This document shows positions 34,408 to 43,169 of a stretch of DNA of 64,000 nt, piece after piece. A program made the position numbers and the translations under genes. Numbering within the stretch: the stretch's first letter is position 1; every line of letters begins with the position of its first letter. This DNA is from Amnibacterium setariae (GTDB lineage: Bacteria; Actinomycetota; Actinomycetes; Actinomycetales; Microbacteriaceae), in the NCBI RefSeq assembly GCF_003581425.1, contig NZ_QXTG01000001.1, positions 620,001-684,000 on the forward strand, written 5' to 3'. The notes under the pieces are model-generated. The model worked only from the letters and a program-made list of their open reading frames with translations, did no database searches and was not told the origin of the DNA.

Positions 34408-34440
34408 GATCGAGGTGGGAGCGCAGCCGGCCGCTCCGCT
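34408..34440 (+). repeat. 33-nt repeat, copy 5 (tandem unit 1)
   Basis: First of three head-to-tail units. It starts GATCGAGGTGGGAGCGCAGC and ends CCGGCCGCTCCGCT, so only its left half matches the dispersed element. Confidence 0.8.
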
Positions 34441-34473
34441 GATCGAGGTGCGAGCGCAGCCGGCCGCTCCGCT
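34441..34473 (+). repeat. 33-nt repeat, copy 6 (tandem unit 2)
   Basis: Second head-to-tail unit, one base different from unit 1 (GTGCGAG for GTGGGAG), with the same altered right half. Confidence 0.8.
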
Positions 34474-34506
34474 GATCGAGGTGCCAGCGCAGCGAGCCTC
34501 GAGATC
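34474..34506 (+). repeat. 33-nt repeat, copy 7 (tandem unit 3)
   Basis: Third unit. It keeps the full dispersed-repeat form, ending AGCGAGCCTCGAGATC, with GATC at both ends in place of GGTC/GACC, so the terminal palindrome is preserved by paired changes. Confidence 0.8.
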
Positions 34507-34538
34507 ACCCCGCCCGCCCGGCGCATAGGATCGAGCCC

Positions 34539-34649
34539 GTGCAGCTGGCGATCGAACTGTTCTACCTGGGGCTGCTCGGCCTCGCGTCCCTCGCCATCGC
34601 GTTCGTCTCCGTCGTCGTCGTCGCCAAGCTCTTCAAGGGTCAGCGCTGA
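34539..34649 (+). CDS. 36-residue membrane peptide (leaderless)
   Basis: A short frame starting at GTG, seven bases after TAGGAT (34526-34531). The product has one long hydrophobic span (LFYLGLLGLASLAIAFVSVVVVA) and ends KLFKGQR. The codon use and promoter make it a convincing small gene. It may belong to a membrane complex; the partner is unknown. Confidence 0.7.
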   Translation: MQLAIELFYLGLLGLASLAIAFVSVVVVAKLFKGQR

Positions 34650-34671
34650 CTCCTCCTGCGAGGATTCGAGG

Positions 34672-35292
34672 ATGATCGACATCCCGAGCGGCCTGCCCGC
34701 CGAGCTCGTGCCGCTCTCCTGGCTGATCGGCGTGTGGGAGGGCACCGGCCTCGTCGAGTACGAGGTCGGCGACGAGGTGCGCCGTCACGAGTTCGGGCAG
34801 CGGGTGAGCTTCAGCCACGACGGGCTGCCGTTCCTCAACTACAGCTCGTTCACGTGGCTGTTCGGGGAGGGCCGGGGCACGCCCGACGAGGGGCCGACGG
34901 TCCCGCTCGTGACGGAGACCGGCTACTGGCGGCTCAGCCGGCCGCCGACCGAGGGCGACCCCGGGCCCGGCATGCTGCCCGGCACCGGTCCGCGGCCGTT
35001 CGGCACCGCGGCGAGCGTCGAGACGCTGCGCAACGCGTCTGACGGGTTCGACGTCGAGGTGTCGCTGGTGCACCCGACCGGGGTCACCGAGCTCTACCTC
35101 GGCCGCGTCAAGGGGCCGCGGGTCGACCTCGCGACCGACGCGGTCATGCGCACGGAGAGCGCGAAGGAGTACTCGGCGGCGACGCGGCTGTACGGCCTGG
35201 TGGAGGGCGACCTGCTCTGGGCGTGGGACATCGCGGCGCTCGGGCAGGAGCTGCGGACGCACGCCTCCGGCCGCCTGCGCCGCCGCGACTGA
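34672..35292 (+). CDS. Nitrobindin-like heme-binding beta-barrel protein
   Basis: A 206-residue protein of the FABP-like/nitrobindin group (DUF1794). It has LSWLIGVWEGTGLVEY at the start of the barrel, RVSFSHDGLPFLNYSSFTWL, ETGYWRLSRP, and the C-terminal ELRTHASGRLRR that carries the proximal His in nitrobindins. These bind ferric heme and handle nitric oxide or peroxynitrite. An insertion of about 20 residues (FGEGRGTPDEGPTV) is seen. Confidence 0.85.
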   Translation: MIDIPSGLPAELVPLSWLIGVWEGTGLVEYEVGDEVRRHEFGQRVSFSHDGLPFLNYSSFTWLFGEGRGTPDEGPTVPLVTETGYWRLSRPPTEGDPGPGMLPGTGPRPFGTAASVETLRNASDGFDVEVSLVHPTGVTELYLGRVKGPRVDLATDAVMRTESAKEYSAATRLYGLVEGDLLWAWDIAALGQELRTHASGRLRRRD

Positions 35293-35293
35293 C

Positions 35294-35776
35294 TCAGCCC
35301 CGCGCGGCGCGCTCCAGGGCGGCGACGTCGAACTTCACCTGGCCGAGCATCTCCTTCGCGACCCGCTCCCGCACGGCCGGGTCCTCGTCGGCCATGAGGC
35401 GCTCCAGCGCCTCCGGCACGACCTGCCACGACAGCCCGAACCGGTCCGTCAGCCAGCCGCACTGCACCTCCTTCCCGCCGTCCGCGACGAGGGCGGACCA
35501 GTAGCGGTCGACCTCCGCCTGGGTGTCGACGAGCAGCAGCAGCGAGACCTGCGAGTCGAAGGGGAAGAGGGGGCCGCCGTTCAGGAACGTGTACTGCTGA
35601 CCGTTCAGCGTCAGGTCGACGAAGAAGGGGGCGCCCGGCGCCGCGCCCGGCACGCCGGGCGGAGCGGCGACGACGCGGTCCACGTGCGAGTCGGGGACGA
35701 GGTCCGCGTAGAACTCGGCGGCCTCGACCGCCTCGTGGTCGAACCAGAGGTGCGTCGCGAAGCGCAGCACGGTCAT
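35294..35776 (-). CDS. VOC-family protein, PhnB-like
   Basis: A 160-residue protein of the vicinal-oxygen-chelate superfamily, 3-demethylubiquinone methyltransferase-like (PhnB) subgroup. It has ATHLWFDHEAVEAAEFYADLVPDS, YTFLNGGPLFPFDSQVSLLL and DRFGLSWQVVPEALERLM. The catalytic role of this subgroup is not established. It ends one base from the convergent nitrobindin-like gene, so the two may affect each other's 3' ends. Confidence 0.85.
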   Translation of the reverse strand: MTVLRFATHLWFDHEAVEAAEFYADLVPDSHVDRVVAAPPGVPGAAPGAPFFVDLTLNGQQYTFLNGGPLFPFDSQVSLLLLVDTQAEVDRYWSALVADGGKEVQCGWLTDRFGLSWQVVPEALERLMADEDPAVRERVAKEMLGQVKFDVAALERAARG

Positions 35777-35863
35777 GAGCGGCTCCCTCGCCGTCGTCCC
35801 GGGGTCGTGCGGCCGGGTCGCTCCACGGTACCGACCCCTCCGGCGAGCGCCTAGCCTTTCTGC

Positions 35864-36967
35864 GTGCAGAGCCCGCTCCTCGACGTACCCGGCGCGGTCG
35901 CGGCCACCGGCCCCGACGCCGGGGTCGCCGCGCACTACGGGCGACCGGCGCAGGAGCAGCGCGCGCTCGCGGCGGGGCGGGCCCTCGTCGACCTGTCCTC
36001 GCGCGGCGTGCTGCGGCTCGAGGGCCCGGACCGGCTGCCCTGGCTCGACTCGCTGACCAGCCAGCGCCTGGTCGGGCTGCAGCCGGGGGAGTCGGCGGAG
36101 TCGCTGCTCCTCGACCCGAGCGGACGCATCGAGCACGCGATGGACGTGGTCGACGACGGCGTGGCGACCTGGCTGGTCGTCGAGGCCGCGAGCGCCGAGC
36201 CGCTGCTCGCCTTCCTCACCAGGATGCGGTTCTGGAAGCAGGTCGAGCTCGCAGACCGCACCGCGGACACGGCCGTGCTCGCGGCGCTGCGCGGGCTCGA
36301 CGAGCCGGGGCCGGACGGCGCCCCGCTCGTCTGGACCGACCCCTGGGCGACCGGCGCCGACGGCGGGGTCACCCGCGCGGCCGCGGCCGCGCACCCGGGG
36401 GAGGACCTGCCCCTCCGTCTCGCGCTCGTGCCGCGGGACCGCCTCCGCACCCTGGCCGCGGAGGCCGCCGACGGCCGCGTCGAGCTCGCCGGCGTCGACG
36501 CGCTGGAGGCCCTCCGCATCGCCGCGTGGCGGCCACGGGCCGCGCAGGAGATCGACGCCCGCTCGATCCCGCACGAGCTCGACTGGCTGCGCAGCGCCGT
36601 GCACCTCGACAAGGGCTGCTACCGCGGCCAGGAGACCGTCGCGAAGGTGCACAACCTCGGTCGACCGCCGCGGCGGCTCGTGCAGCTCGACCTCGACGGG
36701 TCGGACGCCGTGCTGCCCGCGCCCGGCTCCCCGGTGCTCGCCGGCGACGACGAGGTGGGCCGGGTCACGTCCAGCGCGCGCCACCACGAGGACGGGCCGA
36801 TCGCGCTCGCCGTCGTCAAGCGCTCGCTGGCCGAGGACGCGCCGCTCCTGGTCCGGACCCCGGACGGCGACGTGGCCGCCGCGCAGCGGGTGGTCGTGCC
36901 GGCCGGCTCCGGGCCCGCCGTCGCCGTGCCGCGGCTGCCGCGGCTCGGCGCCGTGCAGCGCCGCTGA
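35864..36967 (+). CDS. ygfZ: Folate-binding protein YgfZ (GcvT-like)
   Basis: A 367-residue tetrahydrofolate-binding protein. It keeps the YgfZ signature KGCYRGQE at residues 250-257, with Cys252, which is needed for its role in iron-sulfur cluster enzymes. The GTG start lies six bases after TAGCCT, giving a leaderless mRNA. It is followed after two bases by a FUSC-type membrane protein gene. Confidence 0.92.
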   Translation: MQSPLLDVPGAVAATGPDAGVAAHYGRPAQEQRALAAGRALVDLSSRGVLRLEGPDRLPWLDSLTSQRLVGLQPGESAESLLLDPSGRIEHAMDVVDDGVATWLVVEAASAEPLLAFLTRMRFWKQVELADRTADTAVLAALRGLDEPGPDGAPLVWTDPWATGADGGVTRAAAAAHPGEDLPLRLALVPRDRLRTLAAEAADGRVELAGVDALEALRIAAWRPRAAQEIDARSIPHELDWLRSAVHLDKGCYRGQETVAKVHNLGRPPRRLVQLDLDGSDAVLPAPGSPVLAGDDEVGRVTSSARHHEDGPIALAVVKRSLAEDAPLLVRTPDGDVAAAQRVVVPAGSGPAVAVPRLPRLGAVQRR

Positions 36968-36969
36968 GC

Positions 36970-38064
36970 GTGCCGGCCCGTCGAGGCGGGCGCATCCCCG
37001 CGCCGGTGCACCCGCGCGCCGCGCTGCGCCGGGCGGGGGAGGCGGTGCCCGCGGCCGCCCAGCTCGCGATCGCGGCGACCGCGTCCTACGCCTTCGCGCA
37101 CTTCGTCGTCGGCCACGCCGTGCCGCTGCTCGCGATCACGGTGTGCCTCAGCAGCCTCGGGTTCGTCCGGGACGCCCGCCCGCGGCGGGTGCTCGAGACG
37201 GCGCTCGGCCTGGCGATCGGCGTCGCGCTCGCCGAGGTGATGCTGCTCGTCGCCGGCCGCGGCGTCTGGCAGATCCTCGTCGCGCTGTTCGTGACGCTCC
37301 TCGTCGCGCGGCTGCTGAACGCCTCACCCGCGGTCGCCGTCGCGGCGACGGCGCAGTCCGCGATCGTGCTGCTCATCCAGCTGCCCGCGGGCGGGCCGTG
37401 GGCGCGCAGCCTCGACGGGTTCATCGGCGGCGGCGTCGCGCTGCTCGCCACCGCGCTGCTGCCGCGCGACCCGCGCCGGGCCGCCGTCCGCGACGCCGAG
37501 CGCGTGTTCGCCGGCCTCCGGCGCGGCGTCGACGACACGGCCCGGGCCCTCCGCACGGCCGACCGAACGACCGCGACGGCGGCGCTCGCGGCGCTCCGCG
37601 AGCTCCAGCCCCTGCTCGTCGACTGGACGACGACGCTCGACTCGGCGGTCGCGATCGCGCGCGTCTCCCCGTTCCTCCGGCGCCGCCTGCCCGAGCTGCT
37701 CGCGCAGCGGCGGCTGCTCGACGGCGTGGACCTCGCGGTGCGGTCCATGCGCACCATCGCGCGGCGTGCCGAGGCGCTCACGGCCGACGGCACGCCCCGG
37801 CCCGAGCTCGGCGAGCTGCTGCAGGCCGTCGGGTCGGCGACGGCGCTGCTCGGCCGCTCGGTCCGCGACCCCGGCGCGCTCGCGCCCGCCGCGGAGGACC
37901 TCCGGCTCATCGCCCGCCGGCTCGACCCGCGCCTCATCACCCCGGAGGCGACCGTGACCGCGTCGATGATCACCGTGCTCGTCCGACCCGTCGTGGTCGA
38001 TCTCGCGGTCGCCGCGGGCGTGCCGGCCGAGCGGATCCGCGGCGAGCTGCCCGCCCTCGGCTGA
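36970..38064 (+). CDS. FUSC-family membrane protein
   Basis: A 364-residue protein. The first 160 residues carry about five spans ([62 protein letters not shown]), matching the aromatic-acid exporter (FUSC/YccC) group. The rest is a long helical cytoplasmic domain. The GTG start is two bases after ygfZ, so they are cotranscribed. Substrate unknown. Confidence 0.8.
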   Translation: MPARRGGRIPAPVHPRAALRRAGEAVPAAAQLAIAATASYAFAHFVVGHAVPLLAITVCLSSLGFVRDARPRRVLETALGLAIGVALAEVMLLVAGRGVWQILVALFVTLLVARLLNASPAVAVAATAQSAIVLLIQLPAGGPWARSLDGFIGGGVALLATALLPRDPRRAAVRDAERVFAGLRRGVDDTARALRTADRTTATAALAALRELQPLLVDWTTTLDSAVAIARVSPFLRRRLPELLAQRRLLDGVDLAVRSMRTIARRAEALTADGTPRPELGELLQAVGSATALLGRSVRDPGALAPAAEDLRLIARRLDPRLITPEATVTASMITVLVRPVVVDLAVAAGVPAERIRGELPALG

Positions 38065-38068
38065 GCCC

Positions 38069-38845
38069 TCAGGCGGGAGCGACCACCGACCACGGCACGG
38101 TCAGCTCGCCGAGCCGCCAGCGCGCGCGGCCGCCCTGCACCGGCACGCCCTGCGCGCGGATCGCGTCGACCGCGGCCGTGAACCGCTGCACCGGGCCGTA
38201 GACGGAGAGCGGTGCGGCGCGCACCCACGCGGTCTCGAGGGCCGCGAGCAGGTCGTGGACGCGCTCGCCCGGCACGTTGCGGTGGATGAGCGCCTTCGGC
38301 AGTCGCTCCGCGACCACCGAGGGCGACTCGAGGCCCGCGAGGCGGAGGGAGATCGTGAACCGGACGGGGGAGCCGTCCGGCGCCACGTCCACCCAGGAGC
38401 AGATCCGGCCGAGCTCGTCGCACGTCCCGTCGACGAGCAGCCCGTCCGGTGCGAGGCGGGAGGCGGTCCGCGTCCACGCCGCCGGCACCTCCGCCTCCTC
38501 GTACTGCCGCAGCACGTTCATGGCCCGGATCAGCAGGGGGCGCTCGCCGCCCGGCGTCGGCACTTCGAACCCGCCGAGGGCGAAGTCGACGCCCGAAGCG
38601 GCCGAGGGCAGCGCCTCCGCCACCCGCTCCGGGTCGATCTCCAGCCCGAGCACCCGCACCCGCGGGGCGACGGACCGGAGGCGGTCCGCGAGCTCGAGCG
38701 TGGTCCACGGCCGGGCGCCGTATCCGAGGTCCACGACGAGCGGCGACGCGACGGCCCGCAGCTGCGGGAGCGCCGCGAGGTACCGGTCCACCCGTCGGAG
38801 CCGGTTCACGCCCGTGGTGCCGCGGGTGACGCGACCGACGGGCAT
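38069..38845 (-). CDS. Class I SAM-dependent methyltransferase
   Basis: A 258-residue protein with motif [21 protein letters not shown], motif [15 protein letters not shown], and [23 protein letters not shown]. It starts with ATG six bases after TAGCGT on the minus strand, so leaderless. It is divergent from gpmA, the two promoters lying within 54 bp. Substrate unknown; this gene is regularly found next to ygfZ and gpmA in related genomes as far as I recall. Confidence 0.8.
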   Translation of the reverse strand: MPVGRVTRGTTGVNRLRRVDRYLAALPQLRAVASPLVVDLGYGARPWTTLELADRLRSVAPRVRVLGLEIDPERVAEALPSAASGVDFALGGFEVPTPGGERPLLIRAMNVLRQYEEAEVPAAWTRTASRLAPDGLLVDGTCDELGRICSWVDVAPDGSPVRFTISLRLAGLESPSVVAERLPKALIHRNVPGERVHDLLAALETAWVRAAPLSVYGPVQRFTAAVDAIRAQGVPVQGGRARWRLGELTVPWSVVAPA

Positions 38846-38899
38846 GCCCCGACGCTACCGACCCGGGAGCGCGCCGAGCGCCCGCCCTACACTCGTGGC

Positions 38900-39655
38900 G
38901 TGCCGACCGAACACTCCCTCGTCCTCCTGCGCCACGGCTACAGCGAGTGGAACGAGAAGAACCTCTTCACCGGCTGGGTCGACGTGCGCCTCACGGCGCG
39001 CGGCATCGAGGAGGGGCGCAACGCGGGCCGGCTCCTGCGCGAGGCCGGCCTGCTCCCCGACGTCGTGTTCACGTCGCTGCTGACCCGCGCGATCCAGACC
39101 GCGGACGAGGCGCTGCTCGCCGCCGACCGCGCCTGGCTACCGGTCGTGCGCGACTGGCGGCTGAACGAGCGCCACTACGGCGCCCTGCAGGGCAAGGACA
39201 AGGCGCAGACGCTCGCCGAGTACGGGCCCGAGCAGTTCAAGACCTGGCGCCGCAGCTACGACGTGCCGCCGCCCCCGATCGAGCCGGGCAGCGAGTTCTC
39301 GCAGGAGTCCGACCCGCGCTACGCGGGCATCGACGTGCCGCGCACCGAGTGCCTGAAGGACGTCGTCGCGCGGATGGTCCCGTACTTCGAGAGCGACATC
39401 GCACCCCGCCTGCAGGCGGGGGAGCGCGTGATCGTCGTCGCCCACGGCAACTCGCTGCGGGCCCTCGTGAAGCACCTCGACGGCATCTCCGACGACGACA
39501 TCGCCGAGCTGAACATCCCGACCGGCATCCCGCTGCACTACCGCCTCGACGAGCGGCTGCGCCCGATCGTCACGGGCGGCGAGTACCTCGACCCGGAGGC
39601 CGCCGCGGCCGGCGCCGCCGCCGTGGCCGCGCAGGGCGGCAAGGCGGGCGCCTAG
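38900..39655 (+). CDS. gpmA: 2,3-bisphosphoglycerate-dependent phosphoglycerate mutase
   Basis: A 251-residue glycolytic enzyme. The catalytic motif [20 protein letters not shown] contains the phosphohistidine, [16 protein letters not shown] the acid residue, and [17 protein letters not shown] the second His. It has an Ala-rich tail. The GTG at 38900 lies six bases after TACACT (38888-38893), the leaderless pattern. A strong terminator follows at 39664. Confidence 0.95.
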   Translation: MPTEHSLVLLRHGYSEWNEKNLFTGWVDVRLTARGIEEGRNAGRLLREAGLLPDVVFTSLLTRAIQTADEALLAADRAWLPVVRDWRLNERHYGALQGKDKAQTLAEYGPEQFKTWRRSYDVPPPPIEPGSEFSQESDPRYAGIDVPRTECLKDVVARMVPYFESDIAPRLQAGERVIVVAHGNSLRALVKHLDGISDDDIAELNIPTGIPLHYRLDERLRPIVTGGEYLDPEAAAAGAAAVAAQGGKAGA

Positions 39656-39663
39656 CCCCGAGC

Positions 39664-39707
39664 ACGACGAAGGGGATCCGGCCCACGGGTCGGATCCCCT
39701 TCGTCGT
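39664..39707. terminator. Bidirectional terminator between gpmA and phoU
   Basis: A 17-bp perfect stem, ACGACGAAGGGGATCCG at 39664-39680 and its complement at 39691-39707, with a 10-nt loop and TCG following. It serves both convergent genes. Confidence 0.9.
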
Positions 39708-39732
39708 TCGACGCGCGGCGTCGGACGCGCCC

Positions 39733-39776
39733 GCGTCAGTGCGCGACGGCGTCAGTGCGCAACCGCGTCAGTGCGC
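39733..39776. repeat. 16-bp tandem repeat x3 at the phoU stop
   Basis: GCGTCAGTGCGC recurs at 39733, 39749 and 39765, a 16-bp period. The third copy contains the phoU stop codon. Because 16 is not a multiple of three, the copies put a TGA (minus strand) in each of the three frames. Confidence 0.85.
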
Positions 39777-40421
39777 GACGGCCACCCAGTCGCCGGTCTG
39801 CAGGTACTGGACCTTCTTCGCGATGGACACCGCGTGGTCCGCGAAGCGCTCGTGGTAGCGGCTCGCCAGGGTCGCGTCGACGATGTCGCTCGCCGCGCCC
39901 TTCCAGGTCTCGCCGAGCACCTTGTCGAAGACGCTGAGGTGCAGGTCGTCGACGAGGTCGTCGTCGTCGCGGATCTCCGCCGCCAGCTCGGTGGACTCGC
40001 TCTCGAGCAGGCGCGTCAGCTTCTGCGCGATCAGCACGTCGAGCCGGCCGAGCTCCTTGAACGTCGGCCGCAGGTCCTTCGGCACGACCTTCTCCGGGAA
40101 GCGCGTGCGCGCGAGCTGCGCGATGTGCTCCGCCAGGTCGCCCATCCGCTCGAGGGAGGCGCTGATCCGCAGCGCGGAGACCACGATCCGCAGGTCGCGG
40201 GCGACCGGCTGCTGCCGGGCGAGGATGTCGATCGCGAGCTCGTCGAGACTCGCGGCGAGCTCGTCGATCTCGTGGTCGTCGGCGATGACCGACTCGGCCA
40301 GGGTCACGTCGGACGAGTTGAACGCGGTCGTCGCGCGCTCGATGGAGGTGGCGACGAGGCCGCTGATGCGGACCAGTCGCTCCTGGACCTCGGCCAGCTC
40401 CTGCTGGAAGACCTCGCGCAC
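39768..40421 (-). CDS. phoU: Phosphate signalling protein PhoU
   Basis: A 217-residue protein of two three-helix bundles. The metal-binding motifs DDHEIDELAASLDELAIDIL with ERMGDLAEHIAQLA, and DDDLVDDLHLSVFDKV with SRYHERFADHAVSIAKKVQYL, mark the two halves. It inhibits the kinase when phosphate is plentiful and connects it to the Pst transporter. GTG at 40421 with GAGAGGGG before it is the start. It is divergent from senX3 with PHO boxes in between, the usual actinobacterial order. Confidence 0.95.
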   Translation of the reverse strand: MREVFQQELAEVQERLVRISGLVATSIERATTAFNSSDVTLAESVIADDHEIDELAASLDELAIDILARQQPVARDLRIVVSALRISASLERMGDLAEHIAQLARTRFPEKVVPKDLRPTFKELGRLDVLIAQKLTRLLESESTELAAEIRDDDDLVDDLHLSVFDKVLGETWKGAASDIVDATLASRYHERFADHAVSIAKKVQYLQTGDWVAVAH

Positions 40422-40469
40422 GGCGCACCCCTCTCGGTCGGTCCCGGGACGGCCAACATCGGCCCTCCG

Positions 40470-40498
40470 GGTGAACAGCAGGTGCCGTCCCGGCGAAC
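40470..40498. promoter_or_regulatory. PHO boxes between phoU and senX3-regX3
   Basis: Three heptads with an 11-bp period, GGTGAAC (40470), GGTGCCG (40481) and GGCGAAC (40492), read as GTTCACC-like boxes toward phoU. RegX3 probably binds here and autoregulates both divergent units. Confidence 0.7.
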
Positions 40499-40569
40499 GC
40501 CGGGCCAATTCCGCGGCCCACCGCCTCCGATGGAAAGGCCCCTCTGAACAGTCCCTTATCGTAACCTGC

Positions 40570-41736
40570 ATGAGCGCGGCGTCCATCGTGGTGCTCGGCA
40601 TCGTCTTCGGACTCGCCGTCGGCGTGCTGTTCGCGGTGCTGATCAGAGCGGCCTTCGACCGGGGCTCCGCGGTGCTCGACGCGCAGTCGACGGCGCTGCC
40701 CGACGGGGCGACCGCGGTCATCTCCGCGCTCCGCGAGCCCGCGCTCGTGGTCGACGGGTCGAACGAGGTGCTGCTCGCGACGCCGGAGGCGGTGGCGCTC
40801 GGCCTCACGGACGGCCGCTCCCTCCGCCACCCCGAGCTGCAGCGCCTGCTCGACGAGGCGCGGCGCGAGTGCCGGCCGCAGAGCGCCGACCTCAGCCTGC
40901 CCCGCTCGGCCGCGGGCGCCAGGACGCTCGTCCTCACCGCCAGGGCCGCGCCCGTCGACGCGGCGCGGGTCCTGCTCGTGGTCGACGACCGGTCGGACGC
41001 GGTGCGCCTCGACGCGGTCCGCCGCGACTTCGTGGCGAACACGAGCCACGAGCTGAAGACGCCGATCGGCGCCGTGTCGCTGCTCGCCGAGGCGCTCGAC
41101 AGCGCCGCGGACGATCCCGACCAGGTGCGGCGCTTCGCAGCCCGGCTGAGCGCCGAGGCGAGCCGCCTCGCGACGCTCGTGCAGCAGATCATCGAGTTCT
41201 CCCGCGTGCAAGGCGCCGACCCCCTCGAGGAGGCCGAGGCGGTGCCGCTCGACGAGGTCGTCCGCGCGGCCGTCGAGCACACGCGGGTCGGCGCAGAGTC
41301 CAAGGGCGTCGGCGTCGTGATCGGCAAGAAGTCCCACCTCTGGACGCTCGGCGACCGGGCCATGCTCACCACCGCCGTGCAGAACCTCGTCGCGAACGCG
41401 ATCGCGTTCTCGTCCGCCGGTGGGCACGTCGGCGTCGGGCTCCGATCGCGCGACGGGATCGTGGAGATCGCGGTGTCCGACCAGGGCATCGGCATCGCCG
41501 AGGACGACCTCGACCGCGTGTTCGAGCGGTTCTACCGCACGGACCAGGCGCGGTCCCGCTCGACCGGCGGCACGGGGCTGGGCCTCAGCATCGTGAAGCA
41601 CATCGCGGAGAACCACGGCGGCGAGGCGCGGGTCTGGTCCCGGCTCGGCCGCGGTTCGACGTTCACCATCCGGCTGCCGGAGATCCCGGCGCCCGCATCG
41701 GCGCGCACCCCGCGCCGGGAGAAGGAGCGCGCATGA
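40570..41736 (+). CDS. senX3: Phosphate sensor histidine kinase SenX3
   Basis: A 388-residue kinase. It has one or two N-terminal membrane spans (IVVLGIVFGLAVGVLFAVLI), a PAS-like region (residues 45-140), the dimerisation/phosphorylation helix DFVANTSHELKTPIGA with His160, and the ATPase boxes NLVANAIAFS, DQGIGIAEDDLDRVFERFYR and GGTGLGLSIVKHI. The ATG lies seven bases after TATCGT, so leaderless. It overlaps regX3 by ATGA. PhoU and Pst probably hold it inactive at high phosphate. Confidence 0.94.
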   Translation: MSAASIVVLGIVFGLAVGVLFAVLIRAAFDRGSAVLDAQSTALPDGATAVISALREPALVVDGSNEVLLATPEAVALGLTDGRSLRHPELQRLLDEARRECRPQSADLSLPRSAAGARTLVLTARAAPVDAARVLLVVDDRSDAVRLDAVRRDFVANTSHELKTPIGAVSLLAEALDSAADDPDQVRRFAARLSAEASRLATLVQQIIEFSRVQGADPLEEAEAVPLDEVVRAAVEHTRVGAESKGVGVVIGKKSHLWTLGDRAMLTTAVQNLVANAIAFSSAGGHVGVGLRSRDGIVEIAVSDQGIGIAEDDLDRVFERFYRTDQARSRSTGGTGLGLSIVKHIAENHGGEARVWSRLGRGSTFTIRLPEIPAPASARTPRREKERA

Positions 41737-42431
41737 CGACGATCCTGCTCGTCGAGGACGAACCGGCGATCGCCGAGCCCCTCGGCTACCTGCTGCAGCG
41801 CGAGGGCTACGAGGTCGCCGCCGTCGCGGACGGCGGCGAGGCCGTCGCCCGCTTCGGCCGCGGCGACGTGGACCTGGTGCTGCTCGACCTGATGCTGCCG
41901 GTCCTGCCCGGCACCGAGGTCGCGAAGCGCATCCGCGCCGTGTCCGACGTGCCGATCATCATGCTGACGGCGAAGGACGCCGAGATCGACATCGTGCTCG
42001 GCCTCGAGCTCGGCGCCGACGACTACGTGACGAAGCCGTACTCGAGCCGCGAGCTGCTCGCTCGCGTGCGCGCGGTGCTCCGGCGGCGCGTGGAGCCCGC
42101 GGACGCGGCCGGCCCCGACGTGCTCGAGTCGGGCCCGATCCGCCTCGACGCCGACCGGCACGCGGTCTTCGTGCACGGGCGCGAGACGGCCATGCCGCTG
42201 AAGGAGTTCGAGCTGCTCGAGCTGCTGCTCCGCAACGCCGGACGCGTGCTGACCCGCGGCCAGCTGATCGACCGCATCTGGGGCTCCGACTACTTCGGGG
42301 ACACCAAGACGCTCGACGTCCACGTCAAGCGCATCCGGGCGAAGATCGAGGAGGAGCCGGCCGAGCCGCGCCTCCTGCTCACCGTGCGCGGCCTCGGCTA
42401 CCGCTTCGAGGACCTCGCCGTGGAGGCCTGA
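41733..42431 (+). CDS. regX3: Response regulator RegX3
   Basis: A 232-residue OmpR/PhoB-type regulator. The receiver has the acidic pair VEDE, the phospho-acceptor Asp52 in LVLLDLMLP, and the Lys in DDYVTKPYS. The winged helix reads LKEFELLELLLRNAGRVLTRGQLIDRIWGSDYFGDTKTLDVHVKRIRAKI. It is coupled to senX3. Likely targets are the PHO boxes before pstS, ppk and phoU/senX3. A hairpin terminator follows. Confidence 0.94.
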   Translation: MTTILLVEDEPAIAEPLGYLLQREGYEVAAVADGGEAVARFGRGDVDLVLLDLMLPVLPGTEVAKRIRAVSDVPIIMLTAKDAEIDIVLGLELGADDYVTKPYSSRELLARVRAVLRRRVEPADAAGPDVLESGPIRLDADRHAVFVHGRETAMPLKEFELLELLLRNAGRVLTRGQLIDRIWGSDYFGDTKTLDVHVKRIRAKIEEEPAEPRLLLTVRGLGYRFEDLAVEA

Positions 42432-42449
42432 CCCGATCGGACGCGCGCT

Positions 42450-42481
42450 GCGCTCGCGTCTCCTCGCGGAGGCGCGAGCGC
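42450..42481 (+). terminator. Terminator after regX3
   Basis: A 14-bp stem (GCGCTCGCG and CGCGAGCGC as outer arms, one T-G pair, CTCC/GGAG inside) with the loop TCGC. Confidence 0.8.
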
Positions 42482-42513
42482 ACGCTCGATGCGCGACGCT
42501 CGCCCTTCCTCGT

Positions 42514-42546
42514 TGTTCGAGGTACGAGCGCAGCGGGCCCCGAGGC
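42514..42546 (+). repeat. 33-nt dispersed repeat, copy 8 (degenerate)
   Basis: Reads GTTCGAGGTACGAGCGCAGC then GGGCCCCGAGGC, with about six differences from the consensus; the terminal palindrome is lost. It lies between the convergent regX3 and lipoprotein genes. Confidence 0.6.
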
Positions 42547-42557
42547 AGGCGGGGGCG

Positions 42558-43169
42558 TCAGCCGGCGAGCGTGTCCGTCGGGGTCGGCGTCGGCTCCGCG
42601 CCGTCGGTCGCCCCGGCGCTCGCCGAGTCGGTCGGCAGCGGCGTGCGCCGGGTCTTCGTGGGGGTCGGCGTCGGCGTCGGCGCGAGGGTCGCGTACTGCG
42701 AGAAGCTGTTGATCAGCACCGGCACCCGCAGGTCCTCGTCCTTCGAGGAGGCCGAGAAGGTGATCGGGAACAGCCCGCCGGGCGTGGCCTGGACGTCCTC
42801 GAGGATCACGGCCGTCCCCGCGCCGGGCACGGAGGCGGACGGCGTCGCGGAGTCGGTCGACATCGAGAGCAGCCCGCCGCCGGGCACCGTGACCTGCTTC
42901 GTCTCGGCGCCCTGGGCGCCCGTCCACTGCAGGGTGACCGTCTCGGCGGAGCTGCCGCTGTTCGTGAGTACGCCGATCAGCGACGCGGTGTCCTCCGCGC
43001 CGTCGATCAGGAAGACGTTGCGGATCTCGACGTTCCCGACGCTGCCGTTGACGCCGTCGGAGGGGGTGTAGGAGCGCGCGGTCTGCTGCGGGGTGATGAA
43101 CTGGCAGCCGGCCAGGACGGTCGTCGCCAGCACGGTCACCGCGACGGATGCCGCGACTCGCATCTTCAC
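42558..43169 (-). CDS. Lipoprotein with Pro-Thr-rich C-terminus
   Basis: A 203-residue secreted lipoprotein. The signal peptide MKMRVAASVAVTVLATTVLAGC has its lipobox Cys at about residue 22. The mature domain (GNVEIRNVFLIDGAEDTASLIGVLTNSGSSAETVTLQW) looks like an Ig-like beta sandwich. The C-terminus is (PT)n-rich, as in cell-wall-spanning linkers. The GTG at 43169 has AGAGGG six bases before it. Similar proteins stand before carD in related genomes; function unknown. Confidence 0.8.
   Translation of the reverse strand: MKMRVAASVAVTVLATTVLAGCQFITPQQTARSYTPSDGVNGSVGNVEIRNVFLIDGAEDTASLIGVLTNSGSSAETVTLQWTGAQGAETKQVTVPGGGLLSMSTDSATPSASVPGAGTAVILEDVQATPGGLFPITFSASSKDEDLRVPVLINSFSQYATLAPTPTPTPTKTRRTPLPTDSASAGATDGAEPTPTPTDTLAG

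Noticed and set aside
34408-34506. Possible CRISPR array
   Set aside because: The 33-bp units are directly adjacent with no unique spacers, and no cas genes are present.
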